From Bacillota bacterium (GTDB lineage: Bacteria > Bacillota > Clostridia > Oscillospirales > Oscillospiraceae): 48,110 nucleotides of DNA. The notes under the pieces were generated by a model. The model ran no database searches. It was not told where the DNA came from and was given only the letters and a program-made list of their open reading frames with translations. Position numbers and translations under genes: made by a program. Location of the stretch: assembly GCA_028719885.1 (NCBI GenBank), contig JAQYLT010000007.1, forward strand, positions 1 to 48,110. Reading direction: 5' to 3'. Positions 16,519-26,067 of the stretch are shown piece after piece (the first letter of the stretch is position 1; the number at the start of each line of letters is the position of its first letter).

Positions 16519-19500
16519 CGTACCTCCTCATGGCGTTTTTGTTTCTTATCGTTCCTGCTGGGGGCAGGCTGGCTTCGCAGCTTGTCCAGCACAGAGGGGC
16601 GGGCAGCTTTGGCAACCACCTGTTCCTGCTGACCGCCCTTATTGGCATCCAGATTCAGCTCCGAATCCAGAAAAATCAGCCGTGCGGTTTTGTCCCGCAG
16701 CTCCTCCTCATAGGGGAAGGGCTTGCCCAGCTCCGCCTTTGCCGCTTCCTGCTGGTGGTAGGTTTCGTCCAACTGTGTCTGGAATGCCTTCAAGCGCTGG
16801 GGCATCTGCGACAGAGCGTTGTCCAGACGAATCAGATTTCCCCTGGGATCGCTGCCCAGGGTGGCCTGGTGCCGCAGCCTGCCCTGCATGGTCAGTACAT
16901 ACTTTTTGCCGAAGTCCTCCAAAGTGACGGACATCTGAAAGCCCCGGTATGTACCGACCTCTACCGGGTCAAGCCCAGTTGCTTTCTTAGCCGCCTCGAT
17001 CAGAGCGGCACCGGCATTGTCCTTGTCGGTCAGCTCGTCAGTCAGAACCGTCATACCCGCAAAGCCGTCCGTGGGATGGGGGTGGGCTTCCAGCGTCTGC
17101 ATATCCGCCTGAATTGCCTGAATGTAGCCCTTCAGCTTTTCAATCTGCTCCGGGAAGTGCCGCAGCAGATTATCTTCCAGCCGGTACTGCTTGCTCTTGT
17201 AATCGGCTTTCATAATTTTCAGCTTGGAAACTTCCACATCCAAATCCATGCGCTCCTTGATTCGGGGATCACCGGCACAAAGGGCCTTGATTTCCGCAAA
17301 GGACAGCGCCACCTCGTCCACATCGTCACAGGAGCGCACCGGGGACTTGGAACTCATAATCTGGGAAATGAACTTTTGCTTATTTTCCACGGTCTGCCAC
17401 AAGTAGGCGTCGAAGGTTCCTTCTGTGACATAACGAAATACATGGACTTTCTCATTTTGGTTGCCCTGACGCTCGATTCTGCCCTTACGCTGCTGCAAAT
17501 CACCGGGCCGCCACGGACAATCCACATCATGGATTGCCACAAGACGATCCTGGACATTGGTGCCAGCGCCCATTTTGGAGGTGCTGCCCAGCAGCACACG
17601 CACCTGGCCGGAGCGCACCTTGCCGAACAGCTCTTTTTTCTTGACCTCCGTGTTGGCGTCGTGAATAAAGGCAATCTGCTCTGCCGGAACGCCCCTGGCA
17701 ATCAGTTTGGAACGAATGTCCTCATAGACAGTGAAGGGGGCTTTTTCTTCCATAGGGAGCATCGCGGACTCCGGAGCGGAAGTGTCTAAATTGGTGCTGA
17801 CAGCCTTTTTCGCTTTTGGCGCAGCCTGGGGTGTGGAGATATCGCAGAACACAAGCTGGGTCAGCTTGTCTGCTTCACCGTCTTTCCAGACTTGCAGAAT
17901 GTTTTCCACACACAGATTGACCTTGCTGCCCTCCTGATCCGGGAAATCGGGATTGATAATCCGTTGGTCAAGTCCCAGTTTTCGTCCATCTGAGGTCACC
18001 TTCAGCATATTGTCAGTGGAGGGGTCAACACTGCCGGAGTGGATAGCGGCGGCTCGTTCAGAAAGCTCCTGCACCAGCCCTTTCTGTACCTCTGTGGGTT
18101 TGGCTACCACATTATGGTACTCCACCTCCGGGACGGGAAGATGGAGCTGATCCGCTGTCTTGATGTCCGCAACCTCCTTGAACAGATTCATCAGCTCCGG
18201 CAGATTAAAGAACCGGCTGAACCGTGTCCGGGGACGGTAGCCCTTTCCCTCCGGTGCCAGCTCCAAAGCGGTGACGGTTTCGCCGAACCGGGAAGCCCAG
18301 CAGTCGAAGTGGGTCATGTGCATTTCTTCCAGACGGGCATACTGCAAATACCGCTGCATGGTGTATAATTCCGTCATACTGTTGCTGACGGGTGTACCTG
18401 TGGCAAAGACCACGCCGCGATTCCCGGTGAGTTCATCCATGTAGCGGCACTTGCCGAACATATCGCTGGACTTCTGGGCATCGGTGGTGGAAAGACCGGC
18501 TACATTGCGCATTTTTGTGTATAAGAACAAATTTTTGTAATTGTGCGCCTCGTCCACAAACATACGGTCAACGCCCAGTTCTTCAAAGGTGACAACATCG
18601 TCTTTCTTATCATCAGCCCGCAGTTTTTCCAATCGGGATTCCAAACCCCGCTTGGTACGCTCCAGCTCCTTAACGCTGAATTTCTCACCGCCGCTTTCCT
18701 TCAGCTCCGAAATACCCATGGTGATCTCCGCAATCTGATCTTGCAGAAGCCGCTCCTGCCGCTGCTTGCTGATGGGGATTTTCTCAAACTGGCTGTGACC
18801 GATGATTACCGCATCATAATCACCGGTGGCAATCCGGGCGCAGAACTTTTTACGGTTTTTCGTTTCAAAGTCCCGCTGCTTGGTGACAAGGATATTGGCG
18901 GAGGGGTAAAGCCGCAGAAATTCCGACGCCCACTGTTCTGTTAAGTGGTTGGGCACCACGAAGATGGACTTCTGGCACAGTCCCAGCCGCTTGCTCTCCA
19001 TAGCGGCGGCGACCATCTCAAAGGTCTTGCCCGCGCCTACTTCGTGGGCCAGCAGGGTGTTGCCGCCGTAAAGGACATGGGCGATGGCGTTGCGCTGATG
19101 CTCCCGGAGGGTGATTTCCGGGTTCATGCCCGCAAAGACGATGTGACTGCCATCGTATTCCCGTGGGCGGGTGCTGTTCATTTCCTCGTTGTACTGCCGT
19201 ACCAGCGCCTGACGGCGTTGGGGGTCTGCCCAAATCCAATCCCGGAACGCATCCCAGATGAGCTGCTGCTTCTGTGCCGCCAGCGTGGTTTCCTTGGCGT
19301 TCAGCACCCGCTTTTTGTGTCCGTCCGCATCCTCAATGGTGTCGTACACCTGGACATCCCGGAGGTTCAGAGAATCCTCCAGAATTTCATAGGCACTGAC
19401 ACAATCGGTGCCGTAGGTGTTCCAAGCGGCAACATCGTTGTAGGAAATCCGGGTTTTGTTGCTGATGCTCCATGCGGCGGTATAGGGGGAATACTGCACA

Positions 19501-22500
19501 TCCATAGAATAGCGCAGATAGCTGGGGGTATCAAAGGTTTCAAACATGAACTGCTTGATGTAGGACTTGTCAATCCAGGTAGCGCCCAGACGCACCTCGA
19601 TTTCCGAAGCGTCCAAATCCTTGGGCTGCGCCGCCCGCAGCGCTTCCACATTGACCTGATAGACAGGATTCTCCGCTGCATCCGCTTCCGCCTGCCGGAG
19701 CTTCTGCCGCACATTGCCGGACAAATACTCGTCTGCTGTCACCCAGCCTTCATTATCCTCAATGGCACCCAGGGTTGGATCGTGGAAAATCACGCCCCGC
19801 AGCTCCGATGCCAATTCCTCCGTTGTCTTGCCGGTCAGGCTGGACATATAGGTCATGTCCACCTCTGCCTTTTCCGCAATGGAAAGAGTCAGGGCTTCAC
19901 TGGCAGTATCCACGGAGGTGACAACCCGGTGGGGCTGGATGGTTCGCTTGGTGAACATATCCGCCTTGCGCTGGAAATTGCCGTCATCGTCCATGACTTC
20001 CAGAGCGCACAGGAGGAAATAGGAGGAATCGTCGGAGAACGCCAGCTTGTTGCCCCGGCTGTTGATAAGCCCGTACTTTTCCGTGAAGCTGTCATAGAGC
20101 CGGTTCAGCTCTGCCTGCTTCTTCGCAATGGCAGAATCCGGGATGGTTTCGTCCATCTGGAAGTCAATCAGCTCATGGACGCAGGTGCTGAGCGCCAGCA
20201 TACCCTTGATACGCTCCTTGGCGGTGGCGTTCAGATCGGGTCTGACCATGATGCTGTTTTCCCGGAAATAAACCTCGCCGTCCACAAGAGTGTAGGAGAA
20301 GTTCTTCACATTCGGGTCTGCCGGGAGGGTGTTCTGAATGGCTTCACCTTCGCCCAGATCGGGCAGCTCTGCCTCCTGGTAGGTGCCCTGGATATGCTGC
20401 ACCGCTTCGTGGAGCTGGTCGGCAAGGGAAATGTCCTCCAGCGGCTCCACGGTATAATCCATGCCGTGAGCGGTGCTTTCGGAGCTGTTTCTGCCCATGA
20501 CCATTTCCGGGTGGTCGAGGAAATAGCTGTTGATGGCATAACCGTCCTCGGTCTGCCCCAGATGAACCCAGTCCGGGTCAATCTCAATAGGACGATCCCG
20601 CTTTTGCAGGAAGATAATGTCCGACACTACCTCTGTACCGGCATTGGCTTTGAAAGCGGTATTGGGAAGCCGGATGGCACCCAGCAGATCGGCTCTCTGG
20701 GCAAGATACCGGCGCACGGTGGAATCCTTGGCATCCAGGGTATAGCGGCTGGTGACAAAGGCCACCACACCGCCGGGACGAACCTGATCCAGCGCTTTGG
20801 CAAAGAAGTAGTTGTGGATATTGAAGCCCAGCTTGTTGTAGGCAGGATCATTGACCTTGTACTGACCGAAGGGAACATTGCCCACGGCAAGGTCAAAGAA
20901 ATCCCGGCGATCCGTGGTTTCAAAGCCTGCCACGGTGATATTTGCCTTGGGATAGAGCTGTTTGGCGATCCGCCCGGTGATGGAATCCAGTTCCACACCG
21001 TATAGGCGGCTGTTTTGCATCTGTTCCGGGAGCATACCGAAGAAGTTGCCGACACCCATAGACGGCTCCAGAATGTTGCCGGTCTGAAAGCCCATATTCC
21101 CAACCGCTTCATAGATTGCCCGGATGACCGTGGGGCTGGTGTAGTGGGCGTTGAGGGTGGAGGCGCGGGCGGCTTCGTATTCTGCTGGGGTAAGGGTTGC
21201 TATCAGCTCTTGATACTCGGATGCCCAGCCGGATTTGCTGTCATCGAAGGCATCCGGCAGACCGCCCCAGCCCACATACCGGGACAGGATTTCCTGTTCC
21301 TCTTTCGTTGCCTGCCTGCCCTCGGATTCAATGGTTTTCAGGGTGGTGATGGCATCCATATTTCTGCGGAATTTGACCTTGGCACCGCCCATGCCCAAAT
21401 CCTCATCCGTAATGCGGAAGTTCTCAGCACTGGGGATGGGAGTATCACGAGGCGGCTCCGGCTTCTCTGTGCGGAGGGTTTCCACTACAATGTCGTAGGG
21501 AAGGTTATTCTTTTCACCGGGATATACGGCAACGGTTTCGGTGGACATTTCCGGCTGAACAGGCTGGGTTTCCTGTTCCTCAATATACCTTCTGACAAAA
21601 GAAATGGGTTCCGTGCGGAAGATGGGAAAGCCGGTGGAATTGGCAAAGGTAATGTCCTGAAAATTGACGGAGCCAAATTCCAGATTTACCCGGTCAACAA
21701 GGAAGGTTCTGCCGTCAATCTCAAAGGTGGATTCACCGGGGATCAGGTGATCCCTGGCAAATTCCTCGTCAGAAATCCGCTGGGTATCCGCTTCCGCCTG
21801 CCGGACAATGGGAGCGGCGTCCAGCTTGTCCGCATCCACAACCTCGCCGTTCACGATACCGTGTTCCGCAAGCTGTTCCCGGATGGCAGCGGGGTCAACA
21901 TCGTCCAGACGGTCATATTCTTCTTCCGTATAGAATTTTTCTGCCTTGATAAGCTGGGCGATCCGGCGCTGCACCTTTGCCCAGGACAGTACCGTTTCAC
22001 CGTCAACCCCGGTAACGGAAATCCGCAGAGGTTGGGCGGGATCTGCGCCATACTCACGGGCAAGCCATGCGGCAGTGTCCCGCTCCCGGCTGTGGGTTTC
22101 CATGTACCGCACCACAGCGTGTTTGCTGTCGATGCTGCCATTCCACTTCTGCAAGGCTTCATCAATATCAGCTTGGGTTAGTTCCCTGTGGGCGATGGGC
22201 GGTTCCAGTTTGCCGAGAGAATAGACATTGCGGCTTCCGTCATCACTGACAGCAGAAATTGTCACCGGGTGCTGTAAGCGCAATTTGTCCAGATTTTCTT
22301 CCAACTGATGTGCCGGGATGCCGCACATATCCACTCTGCCGCCAGTAGGGATTGGACAGGAGCCAAGGTGCAAATCCAGCACAGGTGCGGCTTGTTTGGC
22401 ATCCTCACCGTAGATTTCAAAGAAATCCCCGACCTGATACAGCACAATATTCTCCGGGTGGGCGGACTTAATCTCGTTGTACTCCCAGACAGCTGGTTCG

Positions 22501-24860
22501 GATTCATCCTGTACTGGCAGGGGCGGTGCGCTGGAGGTGGCTTCATTGACCACAGGCTGTTCTGCCTCTGTGATTTCGGACTGTTCTTCCGCCAGCTCTC
22601 CGTCAACGACTTTCTCAGAATTATTCCGCTGTTCCAGCTCCTCCGGGGGAGCAAACCGCCCGGATTCCACCAAGGCATCGTAATACTTGACTACCTTTGT
22701 CCATGGCAGCTCAATGCGGGTGCAGTTCGGCTTGTCGTAGCGGATACCCTTGCCGTCAGTCCAGACATGGCTCATAAAGTTACGGGAAAGTGCGTTATTT
22801 CCACCGCCAATGCCGTATTCCTGTTTCAAAAAATCCAGCTTTTCCTTTGCGGTATAGGGCGTCTGGTAGAAAGCGTAGATTCTGGACTTGCTGCCGGAAA
22901 AATTGCTGCCGCCGGTCAGGTGCTCATTGATCTCGTCCTCGGTGATGAAGCCCTTTGCCGCTGGCAGCTCCGCCATTTCGCTGACATATTCCCGCCGGGG
23001 AAGGGTATATTCCTCCAGCGGGCGAATCAGCTTGTTGGGGTGATACATCTGAAACCGCATCATGCCCTTATCCGCGTTGCAGGCATCCCGGAAGGAATAG
23101 ACCTGTTTCATAATCGCCTGATAGGATTCCGGCTCAGACAGGAAAACCATCAGCTTTTCCGTTTCCTCCTGGAAACCGCCCCGGAGGGAGCGGACGATGC
23201 TCATGTACCCGGCTTCAACAGCTTTTTCACTCATGTCGTGGGACATATACCAAAGCTGCTCCGCAAGCTGGCGCTTTTCAAAGGTTCCGCACTCAGCCAG
23301 CTCCACATTGGTGGCAAACTGCCCCTGCTCCAGCAGCTCGCCAATTCGGACAGCCACATCCTCCCAGGAGAGAATTTGAGCGTTTCTGGCATACCGGGCA
23401 GCGCTGCCGTAAGCGATGTGCATACCGTCCCCGGAGTACCATGCGCATACCTTTGTGGTGCCAAATTGCAGACCGTAGCCGCCGTGGTAGGTCTTTTCCA
23501 GAAAATCCACCAGATAGTCCATTGGCTGCTGTTTGGCGTATTCAATGGCAATCCGTGTCCGATGGTTTTCCGTGTTACTGCCATAGCGGAGAAACTGGTC
23601 AATATACTCCTGGGGCATGGAAAAAGCGGAGGGTGCGATTTCTGCACTCTCCGCTTCCGCGATATATGCAATTTGCTGAGCTTCCGTGGGGAAGAAGGAA
23701 AACTGTTCCCCCTGGATAGGGGGTTCGTCTGTCAGGCGTAGATCAGTTCCGTCAGGATTACTTCCTCTGCCTGGGCTTTCAGGCTGTTCATCAGCCCCAC
23801 CCATTTCATGGGGTCGCTGGCTTTCAGCGCTTCCGTCACCCCCGCCGACTGCATCAGCCCCGGCATCATCTGCTCTAAGCGGCTGTTCGCCGTTTCGTCG
23901 ATCTCCCTCAGATGGGGGTACAGCTTTTCGGTCAGGATCAGGCTGTTCCACAGCACCGGGCGATGCTCCTGAAGGTATGCTTTGCGCACCCGTGCGTACT
24001 TGCCCAGGGGCTGCGTCTCCTGCTGGGACAGGCTCAGATCGGGAATCCAGTAGTCCCCGCTGCGTGTGTAGGTCAGTTCGTTCATTTTCTTGGCTCCTTT
24101 CAGACAGCTTTTCGCGTTCGTATTTTTTGATGGTAACTTCAATGCTGCGGAGGACTTCTTCGCTGATCTCGCTGACAGCGCTGCCCAGAGCATACACTGT
24201 CTGGGGTGTATTGAAGTCAAAAACCGGCATGAAATCCTCTGCGCCAAAGTGGACATTTTCCACCAGACCACACCGGGAAAGCAGGGCGTAGGTGGTGCTT
24301 ACGGTGGCTGCGTTGATGAATGCCACGCCTTTGTCGAGGTCATGATACCCCTCCAAATGCGATCCGTCAACGATGTCGAGAATGTCCTGCTGGTGGGCAA
24401 GAAAATACTCTGTGACTTTGACGGAGGAAATCTGTTCCAACTGATCAATGAAATTACCGGGGTATTGAATGTTGTACTGTTCCTCCATAGCGGCAGAAAC
24501 CACCTGCTCATGCTCCAGACGGTATTCCCAGAGATAGGGACTGCGGGAGCGTTCGGTTGTGCGGGTATCCGCTACATCGAACACATATTTCAGCTTCGGA
24601 GCGTCCCCGGAGTGATCGATAAGGGCGATGCCCTTTGCGCCCCGGCGGACATAACGCCCCATTCGCTTGTTCCACAGTTCGTAATCTGCGCAGGCGGTGG
24701 CTTCGGGACGCTGGGCGTAGATCATCAGCTGCTCATGGTAGGGGTATTTATACAATCGGGCTGCGGTGGTCAGGAAGTCTGTCCAGCTTTGGTAGCTGCC
24801 GGTGATCTGTAGTGCCGTAATGTCTGCAAGCTGGCTGTATTGTTGTAATACGGATGCCAA
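16515..24860 (-). CDS. Giant ICE methylase / SNF2-type helicase protein (2,781 residues)
   Basis: The gene starts at a TTG (24858-24860) with GGAG eight bases upstream. Domains, by approximate residue: a conserved N-terminal ICE domain (1-150, SYQSWTDFLTTAARLYKYPY); a Gly/Pro/Arg-rich linker at 259-376; an element with NVPFGQY and VAFVTSRYTLD near 1330 that resembles an N6-adenine methylase but with NVPF in place of NPPF/Y; and an SNF2-like helicase. The helicase has Walker A HEVGAGKT near 1940, DEAH in VDEAHNYKN near 2105, and motif VI KGRIERQGNQN near 2463. A MutS-I-like stretch (IVLYQVGDFFEIYGEDAKQ) lies near 790. Homologues occur in most Tn1549-type ICEs and may protect or prime transferred DNA. 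The C-terminus has the shared tail motif RPSVLDKLRSQP. It appears intact. Confidence 0.9.
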   Translation of the reverse strand: MASVLQQYSQLADITALQITGSYQSWTDFLTTAARLYKYPYHEQLMIYAQRPEATACADYELWNKRMGRYVRRGAKGIALIDHSGDAPKLKYVFDVADTRTTERSRSPYLWEYRLEHEQVVSAAMEEQYNIQYPGNFIDQLEQISSVKVTEYFLAHQQDILDIVDGSHLEGYHDLDKGVAFINAATVSTTYALLSRCGLVENVHFGAEDFMPVFDFNTPQTVYALGSAVSEISEEVLRSIEVTIKKYEREKLSERSQENERTDLHTQRGLLDSRSEPVPAGDAAPGQVRTGAQSIPSGASPGAVEQPDPDRKAVPPSEGDRRNGEQPLRADDAGADAVGGGDGSAESQRPHEMGGADEQPESPGRGSNPDGTDLRLTDEPPIQGEQFSFFPTEAQQIAYIAEAESAEIAPSAFSMPQEYIDQFLRYGSNTENHRTRIAIEYAKQQPMDYLVDFLEKTYHGGYGLQFGTTKVCAWYSGDGMHIAYGSAARYARNAQILSWEDVAVRIGELLEQGQFATNVELAECGTFEKRQLAEQLWYMSHDMSEKAVEAGYMSIVRSLRGGFQEETEKLMVFLSEPESYQAIMKQVYSFRDACNADKGMMRFQMYHPNKLIRPLEEYTLPRREYVSEMAELPAAKGFITEDEINEHLTGGSNFSGSKSRIYAFYQTPYTAKEKLDFLKQEYGIGGGNNALSRNFMSHVWTDGKGIRYDKPNCTRIELPWTKVVKYYDALVESGRFAPPEELEQRNNSEKVVDGELAEEQSEITEAEQPVVNEATSSAPPLPVQDESEPAVWEYNEIKSAHPENIVLYQVGDFFEIYGEDAKQAAPVLDLHLGSCPIPTGGRVDMCGIPAHQLEENLDKLRLQHPVTISAVSDDGSRNVYSLGKLEPPIAHRELTQADIDEALQKWNGSIDSKHAVVRYMETHSRERDTAAWLAREYGADPAQPLRISVTGVDGETVLSWAKVQRRIAQLIKAEKFYTEEEYDRLDDVDPAAIREQLAEHGIVNGEVVDADKLDAAPIVRQAEADTQRISDEEFARDHLIPGESTFEIDGRTFLVDRVNLEFGSVNFQDITFANSTGFPIFRTEPISFVRRYIEEQETQPVQPEMSTETVAVYPGEKNNLPYDIVVETLRTEKPEPPRDTPIPSAENFRITDEDLGMGGAKVKFRRNMDAITTLKTIESEGRQATKEEQEILSRYVGWGGLPDAFDDSKSGWASEYQELIATLTPAEYEAARASTLNAHYTSPTVIRAIYEAVGNMGFQTGNILEPSMGVGNFFGMLPEQMQNSRLYGVELDSITGRIAKQLYPKANITVAGFETTDRRDFFDLAVGNVPFGQYKVNDPAYNKLGFNIHNYFFAKALDQVRPGGVVAFVTSRYTLDAKDSTVRRYLAQRADLLGAIRLPNTAFKANAGTEVVSDIIFLQKRDRPIEIDPDWVHLGQTEDGYAINSYFLDHPEMVMGRNSSESTAHGMDYTVEPLEDISLADQLHEAVQHIQGTYQEAELPDLGEGEAIQNTLPADPNVKNFSYTLVDGEVYFRENSIMVRPDLNATAKERIKGMLALSTCVHELIDFQMDETIPDSAIAKKQAELNRLYDSFTEKYGLINSRGNKLAFSDDSSYFLLCALEVMDDDGNFQRKADMFTKRTIQPHRVVTSVDTASEALTLSIAEKAEVDMTYMSSLTGKTTEELASELRGVIFHDPTLGAIEDNEGWVTADEYLSGNVRQKLRQAEADAAENPVYQVNVEALRAAQPKDLDASEIEVRLGATWIDKSYIKQFMFETFDTPSYLRYSMDVQYSPYTAAWSISNKTRISYNDVAAWNTYGTDCVSAYEILEDSLNLRDVQVYDTIEDADGHKKRVLNAKETTLAAQKQQLIWDAFRDWIWADPQRRQALVRQYNEEMNSTRPREYDGSHIVFAGMNPEITLREHQRNAIAHVLYGGNTLLAHEVGAGKTFEMVAAAMESKRLGLCQKSIFVVPNHLTEQWASEFLRLYPSANILVTKQRDFETKNRKKFCARIATGDYDAVIIGHSQFEKIPISKQRQERLLQDQIAEITMGISELKESGGEKFSVKELERTKRGLESRLEKLRADDKKDDVVTFEELGVDRMFVDEAHNYKNLFLYTKMRNVAGLSTTDAQKSSDMFGKCRYMDELTGNRGVVFATGTPVSNSMTELYTMQRYLQYARLEEMHMTHFDCWASRFGETVTALELAPEGKGYRPRTRFSRFFNLPELMNLFKEVADIKTADQLHLPVPEVEYHNVVAKPTEVQKGLVQELSERAAAIHSGSVDPSTDNMLKVTSDGRKLGLDQRIINPDFPDQEGSKVNLCVENILQVWKDGEADKLTQLVFCDISTPQAAPKAKKAVSTNLDTSAPESAMLPMEEKAPFTVYEDIRSKLIARGVPAEQIAFIHDANTEVKKKELFGKVRSGQVRVLLGSTSKMGAGTNVQDRLVAIHDVDCPWRPGDLQQRKGRIERQGNQNEKVHVFRYVTEGTFDAYLWQTVENKQKFISQIMSSKSPVRSCDDVDEVALSFAEIKALCAGDPRIKERMDLDVEVSKLKIMKADYKSKQYRLEDNLLRHFPEQIEKLKGYIQAIQADMQTLEAHPHPTDGFAGMTVLTDELTDKDNAGAALIEAAKKATGLDPVEVGTYRGFQMSVTLEDFGKKYVLTMQGRLRHQATLGSDPRGNLIRLDNALSQMPQRLKAFQTQLDETYHQQEAAKAELGKPFPYEEELRDKTARLIFLDSELNLDANKGGQQEQVVAKAARPSVLDKLRSQPAPSRNDKKQKRHEEVR
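23732..24085 (-). CDS. tnpV: TnpV-type transposon protein overprinted inside the giant helicase gene
   Basis: In a second minus-strand frame lies a 117-residue reading frame starting MNELTYTRSGDYWIPDLSL and continuing LGKYARVRKAYLQEHRPVLW, KWVGLMNSLKAQAEE and ILTELIYA. This matches the TnpV family found in Clostridia transposons. The ATG at 24,085 has a good ribosome binding site (AAAGGAG, 8 bases upstream), which the ORF's upstream extension lacks. The host frame through the same bases codes low-complexity sequence (residues about 259-376), as expected when the TnpV frame is the conserved one. TnpV's molecular function is not established. Confidence 0.8.
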   Translation of the reverse strand: MNELTYTRSGDYWIPDLSLSQQETQPLGKYARVRKAYLQEHRPVLWNSLILTEKLYPHLREIDETANSRLEQMMPGLMQSAGVTEALKASDPMKWVGLMNSLKAQAEEVILTELIYA

Positions 24861-24902
24861 ATTGATGTCTCCTTTCGATAAATATCGCTGGTTAATACAA
24901 AG

Positions 24903-24920
24903 CCCCGCCCGAAGGCGGGG
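24903..24920 (-). terminator. Hairpin ahead of the giant helicase gene
   Basis: CCCCGCC (24903-24909) pairs with GGCGGGG (24914-24920) around a CGAA loop. GCTTTGT follows on the minus strand. It lies 24 bases past the stop of the 211-residue gene and 42 bases before the helicase start, so it would separate the two transcripts at least partly. Confidence 0.7.
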
Positions 24921-24944
24921 TAAATGATCGTTAGGGAATCCTTT

Positions 24945-25580
24945 TTATTCCTTCTGATTACAGCAGAAACCAAGACAATGCTCCATGGAGAGTATGTGCT
25001 TCTCCATTTGAAGTCTGGGAAAGCTGCCCGGGTCTACTTCTTCAAGAATGGCAACAGCTGCGTGATACCCCAGATAAAAGCCATCTATTGAGGCGCTATG
25101 AGCTCGCTGTTCCCATGCACACGCCACCGATACAAGATGATATTGGTTTTCGCAGCCGACTTCTGCTTCCAACGCTTCTGCCAGCTGATTTCGGTGTTCG
25201 ATCTTCGCGTAATACTCCCTGTGCCGCATCATTTGGTGCATCTTGTGGATTTCGTCAGAAACATGCTTCGAGAAGCCGCCGTCTGATTCATGTTTCAATG
25301 TGAAAAACTGCTTGAAGCCACTATACAGCCCAGCGAGAAACCCATATTTTGCGGCGTATTCCCGTAGGCTCGAACAAGTTTTCTCATACTCTGCAAGCTG
25401 TGACATTTTCTCTGGAGAGAGTGTCTTTGCCAGCGCAGTAATGCCAGCATCATATTCCCGCTCCTCCGGTTCAAACAAGCCCTCCGCTGTATCACATTGA
25501 TAACGCTTCCTGATTTCTTCCTGATAGGCTGGCCCCAATCCATTCTCCAGGATTTCCGCCAATACTTTGTCTATGCTCAT
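24945..25580 (-). CDS. Hypothetical soluble protein (211 residues) in the ICE
   Basis: The likely start is the ATG at 25580 (MSIDKVLAEILENG), with GGAGG eight bases upstream; the open frame extends to 25595. The product is helical and charged, with no membrane segment (YEKTCSSLREYAAKYGFL, SDEIHKMHQMMRHREYYAKI) and a C-terminal Cys cluster (MEHCLGFCCNQKE). I do not recognise a family. A 16-bp palindrome lies 26 bases upstream of the start, and a related motif precedes the neighbouring XRE gene, so the two are probably co-regulated. Confidence 0.7.
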   Translation of the reverse strand: MSIDKVLAEILENGLGPAYQEEIRKRYQCDTAEGLFEPEEREYDAGITALAKTLSPEKMSQLAEYEKTCSSLREYAAKYGFLAGLYSGFKQFFTLKHESDGGFSKHVSDEIHKMHQMMRHREYYAKIEHRNQLAEALEAEVGCENQYHLVSVACAWEQRAHSASIDGFYLGYHAAVAILEEVDPGSFPRLQMEKHILSMEHCLGFCCNQKE

Positions 25581-25605
25581 TTTCAAGTCCTCCATGTATT
25601 AGTTT

Positions 25606-25634
25606 GATACTACTTAGTATCTACCTAATACTAT
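25606..25634. promoter_or_regulatory. Palindromic operator candidate upstream of the 211-residue gene
   Basis: GATACTA-CT-TAGTATC (25606-25621) is a perfect 7-bp inverted repeat. It is followed within 4 bases by CTAATACTAT (25625-25634). The same CTAATACTAT occurs at 26,143-26,152 upstream of the XRE gene, and GATACTG...GAGTATAG half-sites lie near 26,089-26,110. These are probably binding sites of the XRE repressor encoded next to them. Confidence 0.55.
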
Positions 25635-25682
25635 CATAACACAGAGAAACTGAAAATGATGATAAATTTCCAGCAAAAAAGA

Positions 25683-25709
25683 AAAGCCGCTACTTTTCGT
25701 AACGGCTTT
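25683..25709 (-). terminator. Terminator of the XRE regulator gene
   Basis: The stem AAAGCCG (25683-25689) / CGGCTTT (25703-25709) is followed on the minus strand by TTTTCTTTTTT. It lies 25 bases past the stop of the XRE gene. Confidence 0.8.
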
Positions 25710-25734
25710 AGGGAATGGATTGGATAGAGGGGAA

Positions 25735-26067
25735 TCAAAGATACCCCATAATCACCGGAATGATGCTTTTGAGCATGTCCTGAACCATGCGTTGCTGCGT
25801 TTCGCTTAAACCGAAATCCTTACAGCAATCGCCGGAAAGCACGGAAGAAAGGTCTGGGGTACGCCCTGTAATATAGTCCAGGGATACATCCAGTGTGGTG
25901 GCAAGCTTGAACAGCGTTTGGAGACTGGGCTTACTGGAAGCATTTTCGATATGGCGCAGGGATTCCGTTGCAAGTCCGACCTTCTCTGCAAGAACCTCCG
26001 CCGTCCATCCTCTGAATTTCCGTGCCTCGCGGATTCGCTGCCCGGTAAGAACAAAATCTATATCCAT
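25735..26067 (-). CDS. XRE-family helix-turn-helix regulator
   Basis: The start is the ATG at 26067 (MDIDFVLTGQRIREARKFRG) with AGGGG nine bases upstream; an in-frame TTG at 26076 has no room for one. The product has 110 residues. Residues about 8-65 form a Cro/C1-type HTH (GWTAEVLAEKVGLATESLRH, then IENASSKPSLQTLFKLATTL, and DYITGR). The C-terminal third contains CCKDFGLSETQQRMVQDML. It is a likely repressor of this ICE segment, acting on the repeated TACTAT-type sites on both sides of it. Confidence 0.88.
   Translation of the reverse strand: MDIDFVLTGQRIREARKFRGWTAEVLAEKVGLATESLRHIENASSKPSLQTLFKLATTLDVSLDYITGRTPDLSSVLSGDCCKDFGLSETQQRMVQDMLKSIIPVIMGYL

Noticed and set aside
16197..17789. 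Plus-strand frame (530 codons) opposite the helicase C-terminus
   Set aside because: Antisense shadow; no ribosome binding site, no domain, and the minus-strand frame holds the conserved helicase motifs.
18945..21005. Long plus-strand frame (686 codons) opposite the giant helicase gene
   Set aside because: It mirrors a region with clear helicase and methylase motifs on the other strand. Its translation is His/Gly/Arg-rich without recognisable domains.
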